Notes: generated from the letters alone by a model not told the origin. Shown: positions 25,515 through 37,652, counted from the stretch's first letter. The stretch: 64,000 nucleotides of DNA from Alentia gelatinosa (GCA_950022655.1 OX465581.1:33575300-33639299), one strand, 5' to 3'. Numbers and translations are program-made.

Positions 25515-26410
25515 GACATACAACGAAATTATACCTATACAAAGTTCACTTTTTGTCTTAAGGTTCACTTACCTCAAATTAAGGGATTGTCATTAGGTCT
25601 GGTATGAAATGACTGGAACAAAACCGGTTGTCATTTATGTCGAACTATTTTAATTAATACACAAAGGCCAGCAGTTTCAAAATGTGCATATGATAATTTA
25701 AGTTTCTTTCATGTAATTTTCTTTCATGAACTGCTGGGCTTAACTTATATCATGAAAGCAACCAAACTTTGGAACATAGGATGGACATTGTTTAAGAGGT
25801 CAAGATATACCATATCGTTTGACAATGAAGGAAATATAATCACAGCAATAGTTCGATCTATGACTACAAGATTACTTATCAATACATAACGGAAATATCG
25901 CTTATTAATTTTGTCAATAGCATAACCAGTCAATCAAAAGGCTAAGTCTTCGACAAATAACCCCAACCGTCCTTACAAACATGGGCAAATAATAAAAGAA
26001 CTTCAATATTAATCATAAACCATATGCCTTTTTAATGTGGGGCAATTCCTATATCATGGTATCCACGACAGGTACCTATTATAAAAACCGAATTTACTCA
26101 AATTGGTGAAAGCATGTACGAGCGAAAGGTTATATCTTAATTGTTTTTGCAATAACATGTACCTAATAGAAAACGTTCTTATCTAAGTAAGCAGATATCG
26201 CAATGTCAACTCTTATATGTGGTCGCCACAGCGCCATTTTAGCTTCGTAATCGTATAGTATGAAGGGTGTATCTTATTTCAAAATATCCGAGCCCTGCCA
26301 TAAATATGGACTAACGAGACACGTGAAGTTTAAGTATAAGCATAATGTATCTAGTATCGGACATACCTACTCATCAGTGCAGATAATTGCCGAAATCTGA
26401 CCTTGCATAA
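25515..26410. other. Intergenic space between convergent genes
   Basis: No further gene seen between the 3' ends of the sterol reductase (+) and the PRDM gene (-). Much of it could be 3'UTR of either. Confidence 0.4.
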
Positions 26411-26416
26411 TTTATT
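26411..26416 (-). terminator. Candidate poly(A) signal for the PRDM gene
   Basis: AATAAA on the - strand about 250 bp past the stop. A second AATAAA, at 26665-26670, overlaps the TAA stop codon itself (GAATAAAAG) and would give almost no 3'UTR. Confidence 0.35.
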
Positions 26417-26665
26417 ACATTTGCATTTCATCTATCGATACAATATGTAAACCGAAAATATGCAATGAAGTATTTCTTATTACGCCTAACGAAATGTGTA
26501 TATCCCTTAACTGATCAAGTACAAATTAGATATCTAAATAGGAAATGTTTAGACATTCAATATAGCATATCCCTAGATGAACTATTTTCACATTGGAAAC
26601 TCAGAATCTTCTTTTTCCAAGGACATAGTGTATAGCATATAGAGAAATCACAATTTCTTGATCTT

Positions 26666-29320
26666 TTATTCAGCTTCCATGTACCTCTGAGTTTCAGAAT
26701 CTGCCTCCAACTTGTCATTTGTATCTAAAGATAACGGCAATATGTCTCTGCTGGAATCCAAACAGTTTGATTGCTCACTGGAGGCTGGTCCCGCCCCTCC
26801 TCCAGCTGTAGCTTGGACACTGTTCACAATACCCGTAGGACTCTGTAGCTCTTCACCAACAACCCTCTTGCCTTGCTGGCCAGTGGACTCCTCACATGTG
26901 GTTGTGGTTTCTGACTGGGTTTTCTCAGCTGTGCATAACTCACTTTCGGTAGCTGTATAAAGCTCACACGGATTAAGGGGAGTATTTGAACTCTCGTCCA
27001 AGTTTGATTGGCGGCAGTAGCCCTCCAGGGTGAACGGTACGGTGCGCTCGATCGGCGGCATGGTCTTGTGGTTCAGCCCGTGCCGCTTGATGTAATGAAG
27101 CTGCAACGACTGCTTGGTGGTGAATCCAACACTACACGAGTCCATCTTACACAAGAAGGGTTTCACCCCGGAGTGGGTGAGCATGTGCACCTTGAGGTTG
27201 GAGGAGCTGTAGAGCTGCCGGCCACAGCTGGAGCAGGTCCGTGACGGCTGCTTCTCCGTCTTGGTGCGGTGCGAGGTGACGTGGCGCCGGTAGCTCTGCT
27301 TCCGTTTGAAGGTTTTCCCGCAGTGCTCACACCTGAGCAGCTCACCAGCATGTACCTCCGCGTTGGGAGCGGTTTCTAGGTGCTGCGCTGAGTCCTGGGA
27401 GTTCGGGGAGGTTTGACTACACGCTTCACAGTCGAACCTCTCCATCCCGGCACCGAGTTCCCGAAGACTAAGAAGTTGAGACTCCTCTTCGTTTTTAACT
27501 TTACTGTCATTCTGCAAGGGAGCACACCTCTTTTTTCCGGTTTTCCTTTTGGACGCATGCTTGTTTGTAGACCTGACATCAGCGCTTATCTGGGTAGCTG
27601 TGGGAAATGGAGCAGCTTTGATGCTGTGACGCGCCGGGTGGGGGTGCTGAAGAGCACAGTGATTGGAGAGATAAAGTGGCGAAGTATAAGTGTTAGGGCA
27701 TTCCTTACACACCAAACTTTGATCACTGTTTAAATGAGCGACCAGAGGGTTGTACGGTCGGAGTATCAACTCATCACCAGAGTATATGACTTCGGTGGTG
27801 ACGAAGAAGATTTTTGCTCTGCGAATGACAACTGCAGTATTATAGTCTTTATCGCCATGTAGAACATACCTCAGCCAGTTGGATTCAGTCTCATTCTCTG
27901 TAGAAATCAAATGAGAGATTCCCGATGTGGCCACCTCAGCTACCCAAACATTCTGTGGATTTGTTAAAGTATGGGCCTCCTTTATGTCAGTGACTCTTCC
28001 CACCAGTGGTCCAAGAATAGTTCCAAGCTGAAGTTCTACTTTAGCAACAACACCGATTCTGTCGCTATTACGACTGAACGCAAGTTGTGGAGGTAAAGAA
28101 CTTAGACAGGTAAGTGAGGAATTCAACACAAATGACGGGTTTTTCACTACAGCATTGGCATTACACAGTGGGCATTTCCCGAAGGTTGTGCTTCTGAAAT
28201 CACATTTACATTTCGGACAAATGCGAACCATCACCCTTGCGGTTTTATTCTGCTGCGAGTTGGTTCTTGGAGCAGCCATCATTCTTTGTTTTTTAATGGG
28301 TAATGACAAATCTCTGTCGACACTATCAAATGGGTGAGGGTACACTTTCGTATTCTTGATTTTTGAAGTTGCCTCTCTGTCGTGTTTCTGTAATGGGCTC
28401 ATGGAAATGGACTTCACAAAGCATGGGGACACTTTCTCTGCATTACTCTTATCAAATAAAACGTTTTCCTTTGATATGTTACTACACGTTTTGTTGTTAC
28501 TGGCTGAATCATCTTTAGATTGCCTAATAGATGACAATGGACTTTGGACTTCTTGTTGGGATAAGGGTGATTTTAATTGTGGTCGGATCTTGAGATCTAG
28601 AGGCTCTAGGTCTTCATCGAAGATCTCGCATCCCTCATCAAGGAAGCTCCCACCATTACTACTGTCATCTTGATTATCATTATCCTTGTTAGGTGTTTTA
28701 CTGCCTCGAATATTATCCATGTTTGTTAATTTTGACGTGAGCAAAGGTGGGACACCCACACTGAAATTGTTAAGTGATTCAATTCCCAATTGGTCCACAT
28801 TCTTTTCACATTTTCGATTTTTATCCATGTCTTTCAGTCCTTTGCCAACAGGATCAATAGGTACTTCTTTAGTGTCTATCTCACTTCCATGTCCAGGAAA
28901 GATGGGAGGTGGTGGCCAGAGATGCATATCCATATTTTGGAAAGTTGAAGGATTCCTTGAATACATCAGTTTTTCAATCTGCCATGGACGGCCGAGGGAC
29001 GACAGACTCGTGCCAGTAGGAAAGGGTGCATACGTCAGAGTCCTATACAGAGAAAATTGTGACCCTTGATTAGGACCCAGAATGGGCCTCAAGATCACAC
29101 TGCCAGAGAACCAATTCCTCTGTTGTGGAGATACACCAAAATCACTTAAGGATCCACTGGGTGCACAGACATAAGAAGGTGATTTTTGAAAGTTGGGAAC
29201 TAAAATTCCAATTCTACTTTCTTTGGAACTTTCTCCAGGCTTTGTGACCATCACACTGGAACAGAAGCTGGAAGGAACTGGCACCGATGATACTGTTTGG
29301 TCAGGATCAGATATATCCAT
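26666..29320 (-). CDS. PRDM-family zinc-finger transcription factor
   Basis: A single 884-aa open exon starting at ATG 29318-29320 (MDISDPDQ). An in-frame TAG 19 codons upstream blocks ATG-initiated extension. Positions below count from this Met. A low-complexity N-terminal half with Ser/Pro/Asp-rich and LEPLDLKIRP segments is followed by a CPKC-CPLC zinc knuckle (368-386), then a PR/SET-like domain (about 422-527; GTILGPLVGRV, TESNWLRYV, SGDELIL). One C2H2 finger abuts it (538-559) and three more form a cluster (664-684, 696-716, 724-747). An acidic/Ser-rich tail ends in RYMEAE. PR-domain proteins are nuclear DNA-binding regulators, some with histone methyltransferase activity. A zinc knuckle before the PR domain occurs in PRDM4, 6, 10, 11 and 15-type proteins. 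I cannot assign the paralogue. Confidence 0.9.
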   Translation of the reverse strand: MDISDPDQTVSSVPVPSSFCSSVMVTKPGESSKESRIGILVPNFQKSPSYVCAPSGSLSDFGVSPQQRNWFSGSVILRPILGPNQGSQFSLYRTLTYAPFPTGTSLSSLGRPWQIEKLMYSRNPSTFQNMDMHLWPPPPIFPGHGSEIDTKEVPIDPVGKGLKDMDKNRKCEKNVDQLGIESLNNFSVGVPPLLTSKLTNMDNIRGSKTPNKDNDNQDDSSNGGSFLDEGCEIFDEDLEPLDLKIRPQLKSPLSQQEVQSPLSSIRQSKDDSASNNKTCSNISKENVLFDKSNAEKVSPCFVKSISMSPLQKHDREATSKIKNTKVYPHPFDSVDRDLSLPIKKQRMMAAPRTNSQQNKTARVMVRICPKCKCDFRSTTFGKCPLCNANAVVKNPSFVLNSSLTCLSSLPPQLAFSRNSDRIGVVAKVELQLGTILGPLVGRVTDIKEAHTLTNPQNVWVAEVATSGISHLISTENETESNWLRYVLHGDKDYNTAVVIRRAKIFFVTTEVIYSGDELILRPYNPLVAHLNSDQSLVCKECPNTYTSPLYLSNHCALQHPHPARHSIKAAPFPTATQISADVRSTNKHASKRKTGKKRCAPLQNDSKVKNEEESQLLSLRELGAGMERFDCEACSQTSPNSQDSAQHLETAPNAEVHAGELLRCEHCGKTFKRKQSYRRHVTSHRTKTEKQPSRTCSSCGRQLYSSSNLKVHMLTHSGVKPFLCKMDSCSVGFTTKQSLQLHYIKRHGLNHKTMPPIERTVPFTLEGYCRQSNLDESSNTPLNPCELYTATESELCTAEKTQSETTTTCEESTGQQGKRVVGEELQSPTGIVNSVQATAGGGAGPASSEQSNCLDSSRDILPLSLDTNDKLEADSETQRYMEAE

Positions 29321-29412
29321 CCCCAGCAAACTGATTGCCTGCTCAGTTTTTAGGTTGTATAGCCCCCGCAGTATCTAGACTTCCTGTACTGGTGTGTATG
29401 TATTGTTTGAGT

Positions 29413-29439
29413 TCAGGCTTTGACAGTGTTCGATGTCAT
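29413..29439 (-). other. Upstream ORF in the PRDM 5' leader
   Basis: Directly behind a good splice acceptor on the - strand (TTTCTCTTTCAG; exon starts at 29443) comes AGCCATGACATCG. This opens an eight-codon frame (MTSNTVKA, stop) out of frame with the main start 93 bp further on. It implies a non-coding first exon upstream of 29444 and possible translational control of the PRDM protein. Confidence 0.5.
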
Positions 29440-29443
29440 GGCT

Positions 29444-30434
29444 CTGAAAGAGAAATTGTGATAAATGAATTATAGGTTACATATCGGGTTTTTTTTAAAA
29501 GACACTTCATAGTGACTAGAATATTTTTACTCGGTTAGGAGCACTAAGAAACCAATGTGATGTGTAGCTCTGTGGAAAAAGCCACCTGGGCACCCTTTTA
29601 CATTAATACATTTTCAATGGAATATTCTTCTCTGTCTTGGTATGGGTAATCAAAATTTCTTCAGCCTAGAAGGTCGAGAGAAAATGATGTAGGAAATACA
29701 CCCCTGCTAATCTAGCTATCTGTAATTGCCAGCATTATACTTCCAGCAGTCATTACTACACCTGTAGGTATGATTATCATCCCTATACTCCAGCAGTGGT
29801 AGAATTGCAGCTATATCAAAGGCATGCCCCTCATCCCATGTTTATGTGGTGTATGAAGTAAAAGAGCTCATCTCGATAAATGTGTAGGGGTGAGATTTCT
29901 ACCTGAATTCATCTCAGATTCGATCTCCACCTCTGTGGGCGTAAAGCCAGTGAGAAAAAGCTAAACCTTGAGAATGTTTGGAAAGGACCTGTAGTGGTCG
30001 ACCAGATGCTAAATCAAATAAATCATTCCTATGCACACAGTTATTAAAGGTTGTATTATGAAAAAAATATCAACACTAGAGATAAACTAATTTCCAAGTA
30101 AATGAACAAATATCAAACCTATTATGAAAGATTACCAGTTATAAGTATATATATGTGTGTGTGTATATATATATTATAGAGTACATATAACAACAGGTAT
30201 ATGTATTTATAAAGACCATAGGCGCCACCTGTCGTCACTATATCTCACTACTACCACCAGCGCCTGCGAGCGCGCGCGTGCAGGTCCATGCTACACTACA
30301 CCTGGCACCACACACCAGAATTTTTTAAAATTATTATTTTCATTAACATGGCAGGTTGTGTCAATAAATCTATCTAGCCCAAACCCTAATCACGTATTCT
30401 CTTGTCTTTCACAATAATTACTTGTTATTGTTAT
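29444..30434. other. Upstream region of the PRDM gene
   Basis: No second coding exon seen. A GC-rich patch at about 30220-30310 (alternating GCGCGCG) stands out from AT-rich surroundings and could hold the promoter or first exon of the - strand PRDM gene. This is inference only. Confidence 0.3.
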
Positions 30435-30526
30435 TATTATCAATCACTTATTATTATCTACCAAACCAGTCGGGCATATATATATATATATGCCCGACTG
30501 GTTTGGTAGATAATAATAAGTGATTG

Positions 30527-30532
<6 letters not shown>
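30435..30532. repeat. Perfect 98-bp palindrome
   Basis: Reading outward from the centre (between 30483 and 30484), every base pairs with its partner: inner (AT)n, then GGGC/GCCC, ACCAGT, CTACCAAA, and TTATTATTATC-type arms. The palindrome runs directly into a TA microsatellite (about 30530-30578). The absence of any mismatch implies recent formation, ongoing correction, or an assembly artefact. Confidence 0.95.

Positions 30533-30578
<46 letters not shown>
30533..30578. repeat. (TA)n microsatellite
   Basis: Pure TA run adjoining the palindrome. Confidence 0.95.
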
Positions 30579-30582
<4 letters not shown>

Positions 30583-32255
30583 GATATAATATAAGCTCTC
30601 TACTCTTGAGTGTAAGATTGGATGCACACGTCCCACGGGTCCTCTCCCTGTCCTTGAGGACAGCGTGTGTATAGTTTGGACAATTGACACTAGGTAGCTG
30701 AAGATATGCTCTTTTGTATTCTGATTTGTGAGGGGTATCGGTACTGAATGACCTCTCGATTATTCAGGTTCATAATTTATGTTTATTGTTATACAACAGT
30801 GATTTATTGAAATACACTATTACATAAGTTACAGAACGCAATATGATATCAAAGGTTTCATATCAATCAACATTTATGCTCCATGATATATCATGCCACA
30901 CAAGTTATCACTTAAAGGTATAGCCTACAGTACTCAATGGCGCCACCTGGTAATTTACTGACAATTAATAGAGCGTGCATGTAAGTGCTAAATACATTCC
31001 CTAAAGGTTAGAGTGGTCGCATATAGACTTCCAGCCTTCACTGTCTGCATGATATTCACTGTGATGTTGGAAGAGGAGCAGGGTTCCAGTGTCTCAGTGT
31101 CTCAGAGTAATGCCCAGTTGAACATGACCAATCACTAAAGACCAAAACACCTCACTTACCCACTGGCACCTGATATGTTTGGATCCTAGACTCAGGCAGT
31201 TGCATAAATGGCAAGTTGAATGGGTGGGTTACAGAAAATTACCCATAGACTGAATGTAACCCAAACCTGTTATTGTTATTCATTCATAATTGTACGCACC
31301 TTCAACAATGATCAACATACCATTTGCTCCTAGTCAATTCGAACCGGTTTCTTTGATTTATTCCAATACCAAAATGAGTGAAGTATAACATACTATATGA
31401 TCAAAACAATAAGTAAATAAGGCCAAATTAAATATGACTGATTAAGAATATTGTTTTCTTAAATTATTTCCAAAAATAAGGACGGTGACCTATGATTTAA
31501 AGAACATTTATTTGTTAGTCAGTGGGGGGGGGGGGGGCGATGTAAATTTGTTTTTCGTTATTTCGATTGTGGGCGGGGGGGGGGGGGGGAACTGTTCTCA
31601 TTACGCTGGCTTTTTGAATTGATTACAATGGCGCTACCACTGACGCTACCATATGCATGCTCCTAAATTCAATATTCCCTCCCAAGCTGGTCAATCTTCT
31701 CCTAGAGCAATCTCTTCGCTGATTGATTAGGAATTTCCGAGCCGACCTAATCGCTAAAATGTACATGAGCACCATATGAAAGGAGTTTATCATTAGTCAG
31801 GCAGGTGATACCCTTGGAGATTGCACACACTTTGTAAGTACATGTACTCTACATCGTGCATCATGTCAATGTAATCTTATCCGCTGTCTCTGAGCCTCGC
31901 TGTTCTACCCTCCCCACCCCCACAAGCACAACGTCAGCATTTACATTTTTCCAATGTAGTACACACCCGAGAGTCCACATACTGGCGCATTATCAGCTAG
32001 GTAAAGTATTCACCAGCATGCTCACCTCTATGCCCTGAGGTCTCTGGTTCGAGGCTATACTGAGACATTGTGTTTCCCCACTTGCCCACCCCTTCATTTT
32101 AATAGATAACATTTCGATGAATAACACCCTGGCTATTGCTTCGGTGTATTAAAACGAAACATAACCAGGCCTTCATGTACATGGCTAAATCTTTCAATAA
32201 TGTCACAAGGACGACAAATGTGAATTATCCATGTCATACTACGTGTATGGCCTAT
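30579..32255. other. Non-coding stretch, no gene seen
   Basis: No gene recognised. G homopolymers occur at about 31525-31538 and 31574-31589. A GGTTCGAGGC phrase near 32046 resembles a tRNA B-box but no tRNA fold fits around it. Confidence 0.45.
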
Positions 32256-32830
32256 TAGGCCTTTTTCCATAGGCCGGTGTCGCACGTTATCTGCGTGGTT
32301 ACGCAATGCATGCAGCCAAACAGACCCCTGGCAACATATACTTTAGCATTGGATTACGGAATGTATGAAAGTAATACATTTATAATACCTACGTACATCA
32401 TTCCAATAGGGATAAAAATGATTGCACTGTATTCTATGGTATCCAAGCTCTAATTTGGTGTGTCATACATGCATATCAACTCAATAATACTTTAGATATA
32501 GCTTAGATAACACAGGTATATCCAAACTGGATACACAGTAATACATTGGCAGGCCTAGCTATAACATGCTTATCTCTCTCCAAGTTTAAACCAAAACAAT
32601 TATCAAGTATACAGTTTTGATAGTTTAGACTCGTTAATACAATGCCTTTAATTGTTCTAGCCGTCCAATCTGTCCAAAAACAACACTCCTGCAATCACAC
32701 CCACCGTTCACACTTTAGGTGTGATTGCTCTGTGTCTCTAGATGAATACCGCCAGACCCACGGTGTTTGTCCGAGCGGCCGCGTAACAAGACAGTGGACC
32801 GTTAGGCGGCGCTGAACGGCAACACCTGTA
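32256..32830. mobile_element. DNA-transposon-like element, short copy
   Basis: Second copy of the 5541-6763 element. It starts TTAGGCCTTTTTCCATAGGCCGG and ends in GGCGGCGCTGAACGGCAAC. It shares GGTTACGCAATGCATGC, CCCTGGCAAC, CTTTAGCATT and GTATTCTATGGTATCC. It lacks the microsatellite-containing middle of copy 1. No coding capacity. Confidence 0.75.
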
Positions 32831-35038
32831 TTAACTAGCACTGGTCCGCAGAGAATGCAGACCTGTAGATAAACTCATTATTACTCTTATCTCTGTATCT
32901 AACAGTACTTTTCGGTCACCATGGTGTTATGGAATATCAATGACTTTCAATAGATAAAATGCAGTTCCCTAAGTCCTACATACCAGAAGGCGCCTTTTGA
33001 GCGGATTGAACACGTGGAACTTACTGCAAAATGCACCAGCTGAACCTCTATCATATACCAACTAAAGGGACTTAATGGCAATGACACTTCAATGAATAAT
33101 CGATAAAACTACAGATCCATGGTCGCTATCCTATAGTATAGGACATATCAGTCAACCTACCTTGTTTATTTACTGTAAAACATGTTTTAGCCGGTCCAGC
33201 CACACTCAGCGAATGTTCTGATACATATTACACCTCTTTTACTAAGTCCGATTGAACTAATTGTACATTAAACTAAGTTTTGAACATGGCCACACTCACG
33301 GAAATATTTTCATATGCATGGGGACCATGAATTTGCAGTTTTACCGAATAATCCCCAAAACATAGAAGTTATAATTATCATCTGAAGATAATGACTCTAG
33401 ATTTTCAGTGTTGCCCAGTTACCGACAAGTCGCCGTACCAAGTGGTGTGGAATACATTGTCCAAAGGTAAAAAAAATGCCCACCTTACTGTGTACTGTAC
33501 CCTGCCCACTTCTCGACCAACTGGTTCGTCTACATTTACGCCCCACGTGTTTGTCCTACGGAACACATAATGAGTAAGTAAGGAGTATAAGTGTGGTAGA
33601 AATGTCAAGCTTATTACACTGATCAATGAAAAATTATTTTTCTTTTGATTGTAAGTGTGGAGTTGATATGAAACAGCCACTGTTATACAGTGGCCAACAT
33701 AAGTACATAACCAGGAATAGGTCTAGAGAGTATCAAACAGGTCTTCAAACCACATGTTTACAAGTTATAAAGACACATACCTTGAAGGAAGAAGAAAGAG
33801 AGCCTTGGTCCGTCACACTTAACTAAATTTGTCTATCACTTGCATCATACATAAACTTTTCTTGCGTTGTCGTAGCAGAACCACTCCTGGTAGCAGTCTA
33901 TATGTGGTAGTATGTGTTGTTTAAACGTGCTGTTATCTACAAAGAAGTTAGTGCAAAACACGCAAGGTCCAGTTCTGAGCGTGGAGTGTCCTGTGGGCTG
34001 ACTTAAGGGTGAATGGTAAGGTGCGACGTGTGCAGTAAGAAACGCCCGTCACGGCTCACTAAGCATTAGATGGTGCGCGCCGGGTGTCGTCTGCAGGGAG
34101 AATTGCCATTGTTAACGCCCACAATCCCCTCCTAGCAGCACCCCAGCGCTAAACCATTGAAGGGAAAGGAAACAGACTGAACTTTGCAGATCACCATTTA
34201 CATAATTGAAGTGGCCCCTTGACTGTGCACTTCTCTGTGTAAATCCGGCATGTCATGACGCAAATAGATATTGTTGTGACCAATTCATCACCCAAATCAC
34301 GGACTTGTATAAAATATATGGAGCTGGTAGACAAAGCCAATAAATGGGACCACGAAGCAGATATGCCACCTTTTAGGAGCTCCTTTTAGAAGCGTTGGCG
34401 CTTAATCTTCACGGAAAAGGAACTTCAATGATAGCCACACTACCATATTCTTATAAGATTTTTAAGAACTTTGTATTATCTTATATAGGTAATTAACGGT
34501 TATCTTATGGCTTGTCTTATTAGTTTTACGAGATTACACCTGGAGAATTAAGTTGTTTCATAAGACGCATACTGATCTGCTAAAGAACATGAACTGGTTC
34601 AGAAAGGTGTTAAAAGGCACTCGTTTAAAACACATGCGATATAGAAGTTTTAGCTATAAACCAGGTGGTCCGACACTGTTAGGGAGATTTTGATCTGGGA
34701 GGTGCCTTATAGTAGTGACGATGGTTATTAGTGACTGCTTCCATTGCATAGTCGAAATATCATACCTGTGCATGTATGGCACAGCTATATCCAAATCGGT
34801 CTCAGACAATCACTGATCGTTGCAACCCAACAGGTCTATCCAACTCCTTGTCAATGGTCGATACACGAACTTAAAATGCCATCATCTAGGGATATACATA
34901 CATGTATATCGTTAAAGGATGTATGCAATCTTTAATCATTGGACACTTTTAGAGCACTATTGAAGAGAATTGCAGGCTGAAGGGTGGTTTACCATAGTCA
35001 CTGCGGAACTAAATTTAACTTGAAGTAGAATTGTGCCT
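32831..35038. other. Non-coding stretch, no gene seen
   Basis: No gene recognised in either strand. Nothing beyond short motif-free frames. Confidence 0.45.
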
Positions 35039-35312
35039 AAGCCGTGGACACACAAAGCAAGAAACGCAGCGATTTTCGGAATCGCTAACAGACTATGGTG
35101 AGTGTGTTGAGCTATCAAAGTTCACCTGACTATTGCTTCTGAGATGCTAACTTGTCGATAGGAGACATCATTATGAAATAACATCTCACACGTCTTTTTT
35201 CGTTGGCGATTCCGGAGATCGCTGCCGTTTCTCGATATTAGCTCAGATATACGTCATTTCTGTTAGCGTTTCTGGTAATAGCTGCGTTTCTCGCTTGGTG
35301 TGTCCCCGGCTT
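35039..35312. mobile_element. 274-bp MITE with about 32-bp TIRs
   Basis: The left end reads AAGCCGTGGACACACAAAGC then AAGAAACGCAGC. The right end, reverse complemented, reads AAGCCGGGGACACACCAAGC then GAGAAACGCAGC. A subterminal pair (GATTTTCGGAATCGC / GCGATTCCGGAGATC) extends the inverted symmetry inward. No open frame of note; no unambiguous target-site duplication seen. Confidence 0.85.
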
Positions 35313-35427
35313 CAACAGATGAAGCTGTCCAGTGGAAGACCCCCTGGTAGTAAACTACCTGGCATTGACTGCATTGAAGGGAAGGCGGCGCTCACCTGAC
35401 TCCACTGTGCTCCGACTTACTACGTAC

Positions 35428-35966
35428 GTGAATGGTTAATGAAGAACTCGACCCGAAAAGAACTCGACCCGTAGTTGTCTGGAGAACTCAACCCGTTTCG
35501 GAGAATTCGTTTGGAGAACTCGACCCGTTTCAGATACTTATGATTAAGACATTTTCATATAGAATGAAAGGTCTGACTAGTTAGGGATAGGGTTAAGGAT
35601 AGGTTAAGGTTAGGGATAGGGTTAGGGATAGGGTTAGGGTTAGGGATAGGGATAGAGTTAGGGATAGGGTTAGTGTTAAGATTAGGGAAAAGGTTAGGGT
35701 TAGGAAAGGGTTAGGGATAGGGTTAGGGTTAGGGTTAGGGTTAGGGTTAGGAAGGGTTTTCTATTTGTTTTCTTCCCCAGAGATGACCAAAGCCAAGATA
35801 GCATATTTGCTACTAAATATAGTATTCATCCACAGTTGAGACACTTCAGGATTTAAAACGGGTCGAGTTCGTTACGGGTCGAGTTCTTAAAACGGGTCGA
35901 GTTCGTTATGGGTGGAGTTTTTTACGGGTCGAGTTCGTTACGGGCCGAGTTCTCCAGTATTCACCC
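35428..35966. mobile_element. Element with inverted GAACTCGACCCG arrays around a TTAGGG-type core
   Basis: The left flank (35444-35535) has about five copies of GAACTCGACCCG with variants. The right flank (35855-35955) has about six copies of the reverse complement CGGGTCGAGTTC. The outermost bases also pair (GTGAAT / ATTCAC). The core (about 35584-35757) is a run of TTAGGG mixed with ATAGGG and degenerate units, i.e. telomere-like repeat. No coding capacity. The architecture is a foldback-type non-autonomous element carrying an internal telomeric-type array. Confidence 0.85.
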
Positions 35967-37652
35967 GAATAAAGAGTTTGCTTTGGTGCCTAGTGTACGT
36001 TAAGGGCATATAATACAATTCACAGTTGCACCATCTAGTGATTTTCAAATATCACCAATTATCAATTCAAACTGGTTCTCATTCTGACAGCAAATGAATG
36101 AAATCTAACATCTTTTTCTTTGCAAAATTCTTCTTTTCATTTAATTGATCTACAAAAATGTATATAGGAAACATACTAACAATTTTGTTTTCTTCAATTC
36201 CTTCAAAAACAGACGGTGACCATAGTTTACACTACTTAAATATGCAGAACTGCACATTAACTATATTCTGTGAAAATTGGAAGACAATGATATGTTTTAC
36301 TATAGGTAAAAGCTAACTTCGACACCACATGTATTCTATCATGATAACATTAATGTTTATAAGTTAGATATGTATTCTAGAACCCTTTGAGATTATCATA
36401 TTCAATTTCCTTGAAAATTACATGGATTTTGATTTTCAAGGCGAATTGTTCAATATCCAGGCAGTCAATGAATAGGTTATGGCCATGCTTTCATGTAATC
36501 ATGGGCGCTTACTTCATACACCATACTTATATTACATGTATAGAGATTGTTGGCCGATGATCATGCCATCAGTGTAATGTTATCGAGTTGTAAGGTTGTT
36601 TGCGAAGCGAAACATGCGAGGGATCGGGTGATCCCACCCTCCACACTTCCACAATGGTTAATCGTTTCACAGGTTGTTACGCCGTAGCAACGACCAATGT
36701 CGTGTCACTGTGTCCTCCAATGTAGCTGCATGGGGCCGTTGAATAAAATAAGAACGACAAAATAGGTGTCTTTGGATTGTCTTTGGCCATAGCGTTGTAT
36801 AAAATAATGTGCTGTAAGCATAAAATGTTTTGATCATAAGAGCAACCTAAAGGTCTTATAAGGTATTATATACAAATACGTTCATTTATAAAATATCTTG
36901 TCTTTCGTCATAGAAGACTGAATGGAAACATTGCCCATGATGTCGTTTATCTTTGGGATTATCGTATCGTCCAGCACCAGCACCAGGAACGAACGAACTT
37001 TATTCAACAAACCCCTGGATACCGGAATACATCGCCAATACCCTACGTTTTCTACAAGGTAAATAGTGGACACACTATGTTGCATAAACTCAAATCACTT
37101 CTTTGTATGGGTTTCAGTGACTGTAAATGCGAAATAAACTAATGCCAACCTTCCAGTTATGTCACAGATACCGTTTGAAAATATTACCCCAAGTGTTTTG
37201 CTTAAAAAAACCATAATACAATGTCCCAGGGCGTCACTTGTGTATCAGGGAAAAACCAAAGCGTACCATCTAGCTTTCGTAGTGCTCAGACACTGCAAAA
37301 TGCTAAGCTATCTTTGGTCTCGATTTACCCCCCGATGATGCATAATCTTCGTAGATGGAATGCTGAATTAATGGAGACAAGGGTCATGGAAAGGAATTCG
37401 CTTTCCCAATACATACGAGAACAACATGCTATATTAGAATGTGCGAATTCTTCAATGGATTGTGGAGGGGTAATTACTCTATGGGTATTCGATGCTTCTT
37501 GAATAAGAGATTTGCATGGTGATTTGTATGAAGTATTTTATCAATTTAGAAAAAATCATTTTCCTTGAACAAAGGTTTAAATCTTTGGTGAAAATATGTA
37601 ATGCCAGAGTTTCTTATCCAACGAAATAACTCGGTTCATCCAGCTTATCATT
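35967..37652. other. Non-coding stretch, no gene seen
   Basis: No gene recognised. A 93-codon open frame at 37221-37502 has no motif or splice context that I could support. Confidence 0.4.

Noticed and set aside
27008..29069. Several + strand frames of 60-127 codons
   Set aside because: Antisense shadows of the PRDM coding exon.
31990..32070. tRNA-like B-box GGTTCGAGGC
   Set aside because: No A-box or cloverleaf could be built around it; at most a SINE scrap.
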